Source of the DNA: CAYFZO01 sp965223735
GTDB taxonomy: Bacteria; Pseudomonadota; Gammaproteobacteria; Poriferisulfidales; Oxydemutatoraceae
NCBI GenBank assembly: GCA_965223735.1
Contig: OZ245010.1
Span: forward strand, 1,612,001 to 1,676,000
Reading direction: 5' to 3'
DNA length: 64,000 nt
Shown: positions 48,302 to 57,269 of the stretch, piece after piece
Layout of the letters: the number at the start of each line of letters is the position of its first letter
Numbering within the stretch: position 1 is the first letter of the stretch
Program-made: the position numbers and the translations under genes
The notes under the pieces: generated by a model
What the model was told of the DNA's origin: nothing
Seen by the model: only the letters and a program-made list of their open reading frames with translations
Database searches by the model: none

Positions 48302-48625
48302 TCAGCGCTCGAGCAGGTCGAGTTTACCGGCTTTGCCGTTCCACTCGTCGGCGTCGGGTGGCGCGTCTTTCTTCACGGTGATGACTGGCCACTGCTCGGA
48401 CAGTTCGGCGTTAATCTTGAGGAAACGCCGCTGGTCTTCGGGCAGGTCGTCTTCGGAGAAGATGGCATCCACCGGGCAGACGGGTACACACAAGGTGCAG
48501 TCGATGCACTCCTGCGGGTCGATCGCGAGGAAGTTGGGGCCTTCGTGAAAGCAGTCCACCGGGCATACTTCAACGCAGTCTGTGTATTTGCACTTGATGC
48601 AGTTTTCGGTGACGACGTAGGCCAT
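48302..48625 (-). CDS. fdxA: 7Fe-type ferredoxin (FdxA)
   Basis: This 107-residue ferredoxin of the Azotobacter FdI type has ligands in CIKCKYTDCVEVCPVDC (residues about 9-25) and CIDCTLCVPVCPVD (about 40-53). It is expected to carry one [3Fe-4S] and one [4Fe-4S] cluster. The extra C-terminal ~50 residues are typical of the family. It acts as a cytoplasmic low-potential electron carrier with unknown partners here. A TATAAT on the minus strand at 48691-48696, about 66 bp upstream, is a possible -10 box. It is followed within 3 nt by the Fe-S nuclease gene. Confidence 0.93.
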   Translation of the reverse strand: MAYVVTENCIKCKYTDCVEVCPVDCFHEGPNFLAIDPQECIDCTLCVPVCPVDAIFSEDDLPEDQRRFLKINAELSEQWPVITVKKDAPPDADEWNGKAGKLDLLER

Positions 48626-48726
48626 GCGCGTTAATTTCCCATGTTGCCGACCGGGGTGCGTCCGGGGCGCGACCGGGCCGCGATCAGGCCATTATAAAGG
48701 GTAGCGGCGGCGCTTCACCCGCGTGG

Positions 48727-48829
48727 TACCGGGCTTTATCGGCTTTATCGGGAAAATGCGACTGAAGGATTGTCTGGCAACCGTATCCTGTGGCTGTACC
48801 GGGCTTTATCAGCTTTATCGGGAAAATGC
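48727..48829. repeat. Two 33-bp direct repeats
   Basis: Copies at 48727-48759 and 48797-48829 (taccgggctttatcggcttt onward, ending gggaaaatgc) differ at one base and lie 70 bp apart. Each contains an internal doubled 'gctttatcg'. They lie in the gap upstream of fdxA. The surrounding 48630-49040 holds no gene I can support. Confidence 0.7.
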
Positions 48830-49043
48830 TACCGCTTGTCGTGTGGGCTGTCTGCGGGGATCGGCTTGCGATCAGGTTTGTGTCTGTTCCGACTCTTTTA
48901 ACTTTTTTTGACTCAAGGGAGAGAAACATGGACAATCAGATTGAATGGGACTTATACCGAATGCCGGCCAAAAAGTCTTGGCGCCACTTTCTATTTTTTG
49001 ATGCTATGCCAGCCAAAATAAACACACAAATGGAGCATGGATC

Positions 49044-49202
49044 ATGGCGAAGAAAAAAGGACCAGGACGAGCAGAACGAGAAGAGATTTCGATTGTTGAA
49101 CTGTTTCGGATGTTTCCCGATGACGTAGCGGCAGAACGATGGTTTAAGCAGCAACGCTGGCCCAACGGAATGCGGTTGCGGTATCGGGAATTGGTGGCAT
49201 GA
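49044..49202 (+). pseudogene. IS1595-family transposase, N-terminal fragment
   Basis: A 52-codon frame starts MAKKKGPGRAEREEISIVEL and continues FRMFPDDVAAERWF and QRWPNG. This matches the N-terminus of IS1595-type (ISXO2-like) transposases. The zinc-ribbon and DDE catalytic parts are missing. The frame is lost just after WPNGM, where a Cys-rich alternative frame appears. It is a remnant only. The local base composition is clearly lower in GC than the chromosome around it. Confidence 0.7.
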
Positions 49203-49772
49203 AAAACAACCCCTTACTTAGGTTAGATCAGTCTTCGCAAATTAAAGAGAAGCTACTGCCTTATTGCCGTCTGCAATTAGGAGACGTTTGGATTGATCCA
49301 GTTCGAGGCCATCGTGTCGGTTGTTTGGATGCTGCTAATAAAGAACATATTGAAACTATTATGGCTGGAGAAAGTGCTCGATTAGCTATTCACGATCCTC
49401 CTTTAGAGCTGGTAACGTTTGGGTTGATATTCAACAGATATTTTATAGAATGGAAGAAAATGTATCTGGTTGTTTTGCTCAAAAGCCCATCAAGTGCATT
49501 GATTGAATTGTTCGAGCAAGCTCAACTCCCAACGATTTAGTGATTGACTTTTTTGCACATTCTGGAACGACCTTGATTGTGTCAGAAATCCTCAATAGAC
49601 GATGCTTCACATTAGATATTGATCCAATTTATACGGAAATCACAATCCGACGGTTAGAGCAGTTACGCTCTTAACAGGACGAACAGGTTGGCAAAACAGC
49701 CATGCCTTTGAAGCTGAACTGCCCAACATTACATTACAAGACAAATCGGACAACCAAGTGCAAATGTTTTGA
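49199..49772 (+). pseudogene. Decayed DNA methyltransferase
   Basis: Pieces of one N6/N4 DNA methyltransferase remain in several frames. The first frame (49199-49540) has LRLDQ, then AIHDPPLELVTFG, where the catalytic DPPY reads DPPL. A shifted frame gives CFAQKPIKCID, a stop where Trp is expected, then RASSTPNDLVIDFFAHSGTT (the AdoMet-binding FxGxG-like motif has Ser) and LDIDPIYTEITIRRLEQ. A last shifted frame gives GWQNSHAFEAELP and ends at 49770-49772. The target-recognition region between the motifs is deleted. The gene cannot make an active enzyme. It lies between two transposase relics in low-GC DNA. Confidence 0.72.
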
Positions 49773-49797
49773 GTTATGGAGCATTTTCAAAAGAGGA

Positions 49798-51122
49798 GGA
49801 TGTAAATTAATCTGTGTAAACGGCCGGTTCATGTTATGATCGGCACCCGGTCGCCAAACAGTATGATGAACTGATCCAGGGCCGCTTTCCAGTCCCTGAT
49901 CGGCAGCGTCCATTTCCTTGATGCATTTCGCAAACCAGGATACAGCAGTTTCCGGATCGCGTCGTCATGCGGGAACGCCCCGCGCCCCTTGGTCACTTTC
50001 CTCGAACTGCAGTTCAGAGACCCGATGGCGTTGGTGGTGTACACCACCTTGCGGACCGCCGGCGGGTGATCAAAGAACGGGGTCAACCGCTCCCGGTTGC
50101 GTTCCCAGCCTGGTGCAATCGCCGCATACCGCTCCCCCCGCTTGTGCGCAAACTGCTCCAAACGCAGTGCCGCCGCATCCGCCGTCACGGCGGTGTGGAT
50201 TTCCTTGAGATCTGCCGCCACCGCCTTGCGATCCTTCCAACTCACCTACTTCAGACTGTTGCGAACCTGGTGAACGATGCACAACTGCACCGGTGTCCGG
50301 GGGTAAACGCTCTCTATCGTCTCCGGCAAGCCCTTGAGACCATCCACACACGCGATAAAGCAATCCTTCAACCCCCGCGTCAGCAACCCGCTGAATATCT
50401 TGAGCCGGAACTTCGCGCCCTTGCTTTCGCCCAGCCACATCCCCGGCAACTCTTTCCCGCCCCTCATGTCAATCCCCGGCGCAAGATAGACCGCCTTGTT
50501 GATGATCGGCCTGTCCTGACGGGATTTTACAAACAGACAGTCAAAATAGATGATCGGATACACCGCATCCACAGGACGGTTCTGCCACGCCTTCACCTCA
50601 TCCAGCACCCGGTTGGTGACATTCGATATCAGGGTTGAGGAGATTTCCGCGCCATGGATTTCCGCAAGTTGCGCCTGTATTTCCCGGGTGGTGTGCCCAC
50701 GGGTGTACAGGGAGATGATCAGGTCATCCAGCCCGTCAACCGGCGCTGGCGCTTCCTGACGATCTGAGGCTCGAGCTGGCCGTTGCGATCGCGCGGCGCT
50801 TCCAGTTGCAACTCGCCCGCGGTGCTGTACACCGTCTTGCGGTTTCGTCCGTTGCGTGAATGGCCGCTGCCGTTGCCTACCGGATCATGGACCTCATAGC
50901 CGGGGTGGTCGGTGATCTCGCCTTCCAGGGCCGACTCGATCAAACGTTTGCTGACCTCTTTGATCAGGCCATTCTTGCCGAATAAGTCCCTGGCATCGCC
51001 TTTGAAGTCTTTAAGCGGTTCCTTGAGAAGGGCATCTTGTTTTTTGTTGAGACTGGTCATCGTCGCCTCCTGAAAAAGGTGTATTATCACGATAGACCAT
51101 TTACACAGTTTGGTTTACATCC
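49798..51122 (-). mobile_element. IS256-family insertion sequence, degenerate
   Basis: The element is about 1.3 kb. Its ends form imperfect inverted repeats (ggatgtaaattaatctgtgt at the left, against ggatgtaaaccaaactgtgt read inward from 51122), about 22 of 26 bases matching. It contains one minus-strand transposase gene. I see no target-site duplication. The bases outside the two ends (aaagagga and ccccgatt) do not match, so a flank may have been rearranged. Confidence 0.82.
49829..51060 (-). pseudogene. IS256-family transposase, inactivated
   Basis: The gene starts at the ATG at 51060 (MTSLNKKQDALL) behind a GGAGG. The first frame runs through HSRNGRNRKTVYS to about 50745, where a frameshift occurs. 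The second frame resumes with VDGLDDLIISLYTRG and continues through YFDCLFVK and CVDGLKGLPETI, which carry the first two acidic residues of the DDE motif. It stops at an in-frame TAG at about 50246 where Tyr is expected (NSLK-stop-VSWKDRK). The third part (49829-50245) has the catalytic Glu region (GWERNRERLTPFF) and ends normally. One frameshift and one nonsense mutation make this copy non-functional. Confidence 0.85.
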
Positions 51123-51354
51123 CCCCGATTGAACCTGTTGAAGCGCTTTCAGCACAGGCGGTCAAATTGAAAAAACCGGCATGTCGGTGGATCAGGGAGC
51201 TGTCGCGTCGCCGACGTCTAACATGGCGATTAGGGCTAACATGGCGACCATCAGAGAGGTGTTGGCTGAGATCCGGACGTCGTTGCGTTGGCATCCGCGA
51301 TGGTCGTTTTGTTCATCAAAGCGTTTTAGTCTCCCGGCGTGGCGAAGCGTTGTA

Positions 51355-51954
51355 ATGTCGCGCAAGCGCAATCGGTGGCAGCGCCGCCAGGTGAATGATG
51401 CTTACGTCAGGGCGGCGCAACAGTCGGGTTGGCGTTCACGCGCGGTTTTCAAGTTGCAGGAACTCGACCGGAGTGAACGCCTGCTCAAGCCCGGCACGCA
51501 CGTGCTCGACCTCGGCGCGGCGCCCGGCGGATGGAGTCAGTATGCGGTGTCCAAGGTCGGCGACGGTTGCGTTGCGGCGGTTGACATACTCGATATGCGG
51601 CCTTTGCCCGGTGTCCACTTTGTGCAAGGCGACGCGCGTCGCCCTGAAATGCTCAAGCGCGCGCTCGTCGCTCTCGGCGGCCGCGTTGACCTTGTAATGT
51701 CGGATATGGCCCCCAATATAACGGGTATCGCGTCGGTGGATATGCCGCGGGCGTTCGCTCTCGCCGAAACGGCGCTCGCCGTCGCCGGCGATACGTTGAC
51801 GGACGGCGGCGCATTGGTGGTCAAGTTGTTTCAGGGGGAGGGGTTTGATGAATATATGGCTGAACTCAGGCGCCGGTGCAGCCGGGTGGTGGCGAAAAAA
51901 CCAGCGGCGTCACGTCGCGAAAGCCGTGAAATGTATGTTCTGGCTAGATTCTGA
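51355..51954 (+). CDS. rlmE: 23S rRNA 2'-O-methyltransferase (U2552)
   Basis: The product (RlmE/FtsJ/RrmJ) methylates U2552 in the A-loop of 23S rRNA with AdoMet. The ATG at 51355 (MSRKRNRWQRRQ) is chosen over in-frame starts as far up as 51181, because family members begin in this way and the 199-residue length matches E. coli RlmE (209). Visible features are the AdoMet loop DLGAAPGGWSQYA and the K-D-K-E set: K in AVFKLQELD, D in VMSDMAPN, K in KLFQGEGF, E in RRESREMY. It lies 62 nt before ftsH, the classic rlmE-ftsH pair. The 230 bp upstream, between it and the IS element, holds no other gene. Confidence 0.94.
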   Translation: MSRKRNRWQRRQVNDAYVRAAQQSGWRSRAVFKLQELDRSERLLKPGTHVLDLGAAPGGWSQYAVSKVGDGCVAAVDILDMRPLPGVHFVQGDARRPEMLKRALVALGGRVDLVMSDMAPNITGIASVDMPRAFALAETALAVAGDTLTDGGALVVKLFQGEGFDEYMAELRRRCSRVVAKKPAASRRESREMYVLARF

Positions 51955-52016
51955 ACGCCGGCGGGCGGCGGGCTGATTGACAGGGTTTATAATGAAAGGT
52001 CAACGGCAGGCAACTA

Positions 52017-53951
52017 ATGAACGGTATGGTTAAGAATCTGATCTTGTGGGCGATCATCGCGGTCGTGCTGATGACGCTGTTCAACAATTTTGTCGGGCGC
52101 GGCGATAAATCCGGCTACGTCACTTATTCGCAGTTCATCTCCGACGTCAAAAGTGGGCAGGTGCGCAGCGTCGAGGTGGATGCCGATAACCGCACTATCC
52201 ACGGCTACTATGTGAGCAACGAGCGCTTTACCACGTTCAACCCCGGCGATCCCGAGTTGGTCAACGACCTGCTCAGCAACCAGGTCGAGATCCACACCGG
52301 CCCAGAGCAGAAGCCGTCGCTGTTGCTTGACATTCTGATCAGTTGGTTCCCGATGTTGTTACTGATCGGGCTGTGGGTGTTTTTCATGCGCCAGATGCAG
52401 GGCGGTGTCGGCGGGCGCGGCGCGATGTCTTTCGGCAGAAGCAAGGCTCGCTTGATGAGCGAGGATCAGATCAAAGTCACTTTTAAGGATATCGCGGGTA
52501 TCGAGGAAGCGAAAGAGGAGGTCGGCGAACTTGTCGAGTTCCTGAAAGACCCGGCCAAGTTTCAAAAGCTCGGTGGACGCATCCCGAAAGGCGTGCTGAT
52601 GGTGGGTGCGCCCGGCACCGGTAAGACTCTGCTCGCCAGGGCGATCGCGGGCGAGGCCAAAGTGCCGTTTTTCTCGATCTCGGGCTCGGATTTCGTCGAG
52701 ATGTTCGTCGGTGTCGGCGCGTCGCGCGTCAGGGATATGTTCGCCCAGGCAAAGAAGCATTCGCCGTGCATCATTTTCATTGACGAGATAGATGCGGTCG
52801 GGCGCCATCGTGGCGCGGGACTCGGCGGCGGGCACGACGAGCGCGAACAGACGCTGAACCAGTTGTTGGTCGAAATGGACGGCTTTGAGGGCCACGAGGG
52901 TACGATTGTGATCGCCGCGACTAACCGCCCTGATGTGCTTGACCCCGCGTTGTTGCGGCCCGGGCGTTTTGACCGCCAGGTTGTGGTGCCCCTGCCTGAT
53001 ATTCGCGGGCGTGAACAGATACTGAAGGTGCACATGCGCAAGGTGCCGTGCGACGATGACGTTCGCGCCGACCTGCTCGCGCGCGGCACGCCGGGGTTTT
53101 CCGGCGCCGATCTGAGTAATCTGGTGAATGAAGCGGCGCTGTTTGCGGCGAGAAGCAACAAGCGTCTGGTCGAGATGGGGGACTTTGAGAAAGCCAAAGA
53201 CAAGATCCTGATGGGGGCTGAACGCCGCTCGATGGTGATGACCGAAGACGAGAAGAAGCTTACCGCCTATCACGAGGCGGGGCACGCCATCGTCGGGCGC
53301 GTCGTGCCTGAGCACGACCCCGTATATAAGGTGACGATCATCCCGCGCGGGCGGGCGCTGGGTGTGACCATGTTCCTGCCCGAGAAGGATAAGCTCAGCC
53401 ATACCCGGCAGAAACTTGAAAGCCAGATCTCCAGCCTGTTCGGCGGACGTATCGCCGAAGAACTGATCTTCGGCGCGCAATCGGTGACGACCGGCGCATC
53501 CAATGACATCGAGCGTGCCACCGAGATTGCGCGCAACATGGTGACACGCTGGGGCTTGTCCGATCGCCTCGGTCCCCTGTCGTACAGCGACGAGGACAGT
53601 CACCCGTTCCTCGGGCAGACGCTCGCCCACCAGCACAACAAAACACTGTTGTCGGATGGTACCGCGCGCGCGATAGACGAGGAGATCCGCCGCATCATAG
53701 ACGAGAACTACGAGCGTACGCGCAGTATTCTTAAGGAGCACATCAAGAAGCTGCATATGATGGCCGATGCCCTGATGAAATACGAGACGCTGGATTCCAG
53801 TCAGATAGACGATATCATGGACGGCAAGCAGCCGCGGCCGCCGAAAGGCTGGCACGATGACGACGATCACGACGGTTCCAAAGTGGAAGCCAAGCCCGCC
53901 GACGATGAAGATTTCAAGAGCAAGATCGGCGGCCCCGCCGGTCAGCACTGA
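52017..53951 (+). CDS. ftsH: ATP-dependent zinc metalloprotease FtsH
   Basis: This inner-membrane AAA+ protease degrades membrane and regulatory proteins such as RpoH and LpxC. Of 644 residues, segments at about 5-23 and 103-122 span the membrane and flank a periplasmic domain. Walker A GAPGTGKT lies at about 197-204, and Walker B IIFIDEIDAVG and the SRH region with ATNRPDVLDPALLRPGRFD follow. The zinc motif is H419-E-A-G-H423. The length matches E. coli FtsH (644-647). A TATAAT at 51988-51993 lies 23 nt before the ATG but has no clear -35. The gene follows rlmE. The next gene is glmM, without the folP that usually intervenes. Confidence 0.97.
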   Translation: MNGMVKNLILWAIIAVVLMTLFNNFVGRGDKSGYVTYSQFISDVKSGQVRSVEVDADNRTIHGYYVSNERFTTFNPGDPELVNDLLSNQVEIHTGPEQKPSLLLDILISWFPMLLLIGLWVFFMRQMQGGVGGRGAMSFGRSKARLMSEDQIKVTFKDIAGIEEAKEEVGELVEFLKDPAKFQKLGGRIPKGVLMVGAPGTGKTLLARAIAGEAKVPFFSISGSDFVEMFVGVGASRVRDMFAQAKKHSPCIIFIDEIDAVGRHRGAGLGGGHDEREQTLNQLLVEMDGFEGHEGTIVIAATNRPDVLDPALLRPGRFDRQVVVPLPDIRGREQILKVHMRKVPCDDDVRADLLARGTPGFSGADLSNLVNEAALFAARSNKRLVEMGDFEKAKDKILMGAERRSMVMTEDEKKLTAYHEAGHAIVGRVVPEHDPVYKVTIIPRGRALGVTMFLPEKDKLSHTRQKLESQISSLFGGRIAEELIFGAQSVTTGASNDIERATEIARNMVTRWGLSDRLGPLSYSDEDSHPFLGQTLAHQHNKTLLSDGTARAIDEEIRRIIDENYERTRSILKEHIKKLHMMADALMKYETLDSSQIDDIMDGKQPRPPKGWHDDDDHDGSKVEAKPADDEDFKSKIGGPAGQH

Positions 53952-54156
53952 ATGACCCGGCGCCGGATTGTGGGGATGCACGGATCCGTGCGCGTCGGTG
54001 CACCGGCCTTTCGTCGCACGGTCATACCATCGCCGTGTTCATCGATGCCGCGCGCGAAACCTGCGCCTTTCGTCGCACAGGTCATGCCGTCGCTTTGTTT
54101 GTTTCAAGCTCACCCGGCCAACTGTATCGCCTTCTGCCCGGGACGCCCGGACTAAG
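53952..54156. other. ftsH-glmM gap, folP missing
   Basis: This 205-bp gap holds no gene. It contains two imperfect direct repeats (cctttcgtcgcac near 54007 and 54066, each followed by ggtcat and a similar tail). It also has a phrase (gccaactgtatcgcc, about 54117) that is also present at about 36005. The size is far too small for dihydropteroate synthase. Confidence 0.6.
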
Positions 54157-55503
54157 ATGACGCAGGCCAAGTCGCTTCCCAGAAGATATTTCGGCACCGA
54201 CGGCATGCGTTCGCGCGTCGGGCGCGAGCCGATGACGCCGCAGACGGTTCTCAAAATGGGATGGGCCGCGGGTAAGGCGCTTGCCGGCGACAGCGACAAA
54301 GTGCTCGTCGGCAAGGACACGCGCATCTCCGGATATATGTTTGAGTCGGCGCTCGAGGCCGGGTTGTCGGCGGCGGGCATGGACATTCTGTTGCTCGGCC
54401 CGTTGCCGGCACCCGGCATCGCGTATCTGACGAAAACCTTCCGCGTCGCCGCTGGCATCGTGATCAGCGCGTCGCACAACCCCCATTATGACAACGGCAT
54501 CAAGTTTTTTTCCAACCGAGGCGTCAAATTGTCGGACGAAGAGGAAGCCGAGATTGAACGCTGGATGGAGCGGCCGCTCGAGGTCGTGGATTCGCTCAAA
54601 CTCGGCAAGGCGCAGCGCGTTGACGACGCGGTTGGGCGCTATGTTGAGTTTTGCAAGAGTACGGTGCTGGAGGACATGACCCTCGACGATCTGAATTTGG
54701 TGGTGGACTGCGCTCACGGTGCTTCCTACGCCGTCGCCCCGCACGTGTACCGCGAGTTGGGGGCGCGGGTGCACTCCATCGGTGTCGCGCCCGACGGTGT
54801 CAATATCAACCACGGTTGCGGCGCGTCCCATCCCGAAGCCCTGCAACGCGCGGTGCGCGAGCGCGGTGCCGATTTTGGCATCGCCATAGACGGCGACGGA
54901 GACCGGTTGATCATGGTCGATGAACAGGGCGAGGTGGTGGATGGCGACGAATTGCTCGCGATCATCGCCGTGGCCCATCACGATCGGGGCGTTCTGCACG
55001 GCGGCGTGGTCGGAACGCAGATGAGCAACGCCGGTCTCGAGGCGGTGCTGGCGGAACGCGGTATTCCGTTCGAACGTGCGCAAGTCGGCGACCGTTACGT
55101 GTTGCAGTTGCTCGAAAGCAAGGGCTGGATGCTCGGGGGCGAAGCTTCAGGGCACCTCATCTGTTTTGACAAGGCGCCGACCGGCGATGCCATTGTGGCG
55201 TCTTTGCAGGTGCTTGCGGCGCTCGGCGGGCAACCGTTGTCGCAAGCGCGCAAGGTGATGGCCCGTTATCCGCAGGCGCAGGTCAACGTGCCGCTCAAAG
55301 GCGCGTTTGACGATACCGATTCCCGTCTCACCGATGTCCTCGCGTCGGCGCGTACCGCGCTCAATGGCCGCGGGCGGGTGCTGGTGCGGCCTTCGGGCAC
55401 CGAGCCTTTGGTACGGGTGATGGTCGAGGCCGAATCCGAGGATGTGTGCAGGGTGTGGGCGGGGCAGATCGCCGGGGCGGTGCGTGCTTCAATCAAGGCA
55501 TGA
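54157..55503 (+). CDS. glmM: Phosphoglucosamine mutase
   Basis: This enzyme interconverts glucosamine-6-phosphate and glucosamine-1-phosphate on the way to UDP-GlcNAc for peptidoglycan and LPS. The ATG at 54157 (MTQAKSLPRRYFGTDGMR) gives 448 residues, close to E. coli GlmM (445). An upstream in-frame start at 53968 lies in non-conserved sequence. Visible motifs are RYFGTDG near the start, the phosphoserine loop ISASHNPHYDNG with S106, the metal loop DGDGDR, the sugar-binding GGEASGH and the phosphate-binding RPSGTEPLVRVMVE. The stop overlaps the tpiA start (ATGA). Confidence 0.96.
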   Translation: MTQAKSLPRRYFGTDGMRSRVGREPMTPQTVLKMGWAAGKALAGDSDKVLVGKDTRISGYMFESALEAGLSAAGMDILLLGPLPAPGIAYLTKTFRVAAGIVISASHNPHYDNGIKFFSNRGVKLSDEEEAEIERWMERPLEVVDSLKLGKAQRVDDAVGRYVEFCKSTVLEDMTLDDLNLVVDCAHGASYAVAPHVYRELGARVHSIGVAPDGVNINHGCGASHPEALQRAVRERGADFGIAIDGDGDRLIMVDEQGEVVDGDELLAIIAVAHHDRGVLHGGVVGTQMSNAGLEAVLAERGIPFERAQVGDRYVLQLLESKGWMLGGEASGHLICFDKAPTGDAIVASLQVLAALGGQPLSQARKVMARYPQAQVNVPLKGAFDDTDSRLTDVLASARTALNGRGRVLVRPSGTEPLVRVMVEAESEDVCRVWAGQIAGAVRASIKA

Positions 55504-56261
55504 GTGCCGCGACGGGAGTCGCCCGCCCCCCCCTGATAATCGCCAACTGGAAACTTCACGGCGGCACCGATTTCGCCGATGAACTGCTGAGTTCCCTGAA
55601 GTCGCGTCTCGCGGACGTCTCGGGCGTCGAGGTCGTTGTGTGCCCGCCTTTTGTTTATCTGTCGCAGGTGTGCGAATTGCTGCGCGGGAGCGGTATCCGG
55701 TTCGGTGCCCAGGATGTCAGCGACCGGGAACGCGAAGGTGCTTATACCGGCGAGAACTCGGCGCAGATGCTGAAGGATGTCGGCTGTGATTATGTGATTG
55801 TCGGACATTCCGAACGGCGCCGCGTGTATCACGAGGACGATGAACTGATCGCGCGCAAGTTTGCGGCGGCACTTGCTGCGGGGCTGACGCCGATTCTGTG
55901 TGTCGGTGAAACCCTCGATCAGCGCGAAGCCGGCGAGGCCGGGCGGGTGGTTGCCGGGCAGCTCGCCGCCGTGGACGGGGTGCCCGGCGATGCCTCGTGG
56001 GTGGTCGCCTACGAGCCGGTATGGGCGATCGGCACCGGGCGGAACGCTTCGGTCGAGCAGGTTGTTGAGATGCACGCCGTGATCCACAGGTGTCTCGGCC
56101 CGGGCGGATCGGCGCGGGTGGTTTACGGCGGCAGCATAACGTCGGATAATGCGTGCACGTTGCTTCAGGCCCGCGGTGTTGACGGCGGTCTGGTCGGTGG
56201 TGCCTCGCTGGACGGCGAGAGTTTTTATCGTATCTGCGCGGCAGTCCCTGGCGATGCCTGA
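55500..56261 (+). CDS. tpiA: Triosephosphate isomerase
   Basis: This glycolytic TIM-barrel enzyme interconverts dihydroxyacetone phosphate and glyceraldehyde 3-phosphate. At 253 residues it has normal length. The active-site residues are K in IIANWKLHGG, H in VIVGHSERR and E in VVAYEPVWAIGTG. The phosphate loop YGGSI lies near the end. NWKLHGG replaces the common NWKMNG. The ATG at 55500 overlaps the glmM stop, implying translational coupling. secG follows after 31 nt. Confidence 0.96.
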   Translation: MSAATGVARPPLIIANWKLHGGTDFADELLSSLKSRLADVSGVEVVVCPPFVYLSQVCELLRGSGIRFGAQDVSDREREGAYTGENSAQMLKDVGCDYVIVGHSERRRVYHEDDELIARKFAAALAAGLTPILCVGETLDQREAGEAGRVVAGQLAAVDGVPGDASWVVAYEPVWAIGTGRNASVEQVVEMHAVIHRCLGPGGSARVVYGGSITSDNACTLLQARGVDGGLVGGASLDGESFYRICAAVPGDA

Positions 56262-56292
56262 GGCGAATTCCTGAAGCGATACAAGGCCGACT

Positions 56293-56664
56293 ATGCTTTA
56301 CAGTCTGTTAGTCATTGTGGACGTCCTGCTCGCCATTGCGGTGATCACGCTGGTTCTGGTCAACCGCGGGCGCGGCGCCGAAGTGGGTGCGGCTTTTGGC
56401 GGCGGCGCCGCGTCCGGGTCGGTGTTCGGCTCGCAGGGGGCGATGCCGTTCATCACCAAGGTCATTGCCGTGCTCGCCGGTTTGTTCTTGGTCAATAGCC
56501 TCGGTCTCGCCTACCTCGCAAATTTTCAGTACGTTCAGCGAAGCGTCGTGGATGAAGTGGATATAGAGTCGTTGCAGCAGCCGCAGGAACAGGTGGACGA
56601 TGCCGACGACGTGCCGGACGAGTTTGACGGCACCGACGATACCGCGCCCGACGTTCCGAACTGA
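56293..56664 (+). CDS. secG: Preprotein translocase subunit SecG
   Basis: This 123-residue inner-membrane component of the SecYEG channel has two membrane segments: residues about 3-22 (LLVIVDVLLAIAVITLVLV) and about 55-75. A Gly-rich loop (GAAFGGGAASGSVFGS) lies between them, diagnostic of SecG. The C-terminal ~45 residues form an acidic, Asp-rich cytoplasmic tail. It follows tpiA and precedes tRNA-Leu, the conserved order. Confidence 0.94.
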   Translation: MLYSLLVIVDVLLAIAVITLVLVNRGRGAEVGAAFGGGAASGSVFGSQGAMPFITKVIAVLAGLFLVNSLGLAYLANFQYVQRSVVDEVDIESLQQPQEQVDDADDVPDEFDGTDDTAPDVPN

Positions 56665-56750
56665 CGCCCGCAGGCGCCGGCATATTTCCCGCCGGGGATG
56701 CGGGACTATTCAGGCGCGCTAGCGCATGGGCGGCTAAACTGTTGATACGT

Positions 56751-56832
56751 GCCGATGTGGTGGAATTGGGAGACACGCTGTCTTGAGGGGGCAGTGGCGA
56801 AAGCCGTGCCGGTTCGAGTCCGGCCATCGGCA
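56751..56832 (+). tRNA. tRNA-Leu (GAG)
   Basis: The acceptor arms gccgatg and catcggc pair. The D-arm, TCTTGAGGG anticodon loop (anticodon GAG), long variable arm and T-arm (ccggttcgagtccgg) are all present. CCA is not encoded. The location directly after secG is conserved in Gammaproteobacteria. Confidence 0.95.
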
Positions 56833-56889
56833 TATTGTATAAGGCCGGAAACATACGGGACAAATGGCCTGATTAAAAAGGAAGCCGAC

Positions 56890-57033
56890 ATGCTGGTTCA
56901 ACACATCGGTTTCCGCCTCAGGGGTTTCTATAAAATCGCCTCTTTATCTGCTGAATGGGAGGCGATGGTGGAAACCACAGCCCAACAGGAACTTGAAGCC
57001 CTGACATTCCGGGACAAACACGGCCCCGATTGA
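56890..57033 (+). CDS. Possible small protein (47 aa), unknown
   Basis: The frame starts MLVQHIGFRLRGFYKIASLS with AAGGAA about 10 nt upstream, and ends in EALTFRDKHGPD. The composition is protein-like, but there is no domain and no context beyond lying between two tRNA genes. It may be chance. The rest of 57034-57269 holds nothing I can support. Confidence 0.28.
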   Translation: MLVQHIGFRLRGFYKIASLSAEWEAMVETTAQQELEALTFRDKHGPD

Positions 57034-57269
57034 CTCCAGGGCCACCCCGGACGCACTCAAGGTCAGCCGCTCCACACCGCGTACCACTGGCGCCGGGCCT
57101 GCCGCATGGCGGGCTTGAGCGCCCCGCACACCCGGCGCCGGCGCGAATGGCTGTCGGGGCATCCCATCGAGCGGAATATTGCTGGCGGGCCCGCCGGGCT
57201 ACAGCCCCATATATTACGTGCGCTCAGTCTTTCTACCGGACGTGCAGGGGATGCCGGAGAATCAATCGG

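Noticed and set aside
48727..48829. Possible CRISPR array
   Set aside because: Only two repeats, one spacer-like gap and no cas genes in the window.
48929..49128. Frame beginning MDNQIEWDLYRMPAK with a good ribosome binding site
   Set aside because: After about 35 codons it runs through the IS1595 transposase fragment in the wrong frame. The first part matches nothing I recognise.
54082..55083. 333-codon minus-strand frame over glmM, and similar long frames over ftsH (52359-53981), ilvC and leuA
   Set aside because: High-GC antisense shadows of well-identified housekeeping genes.
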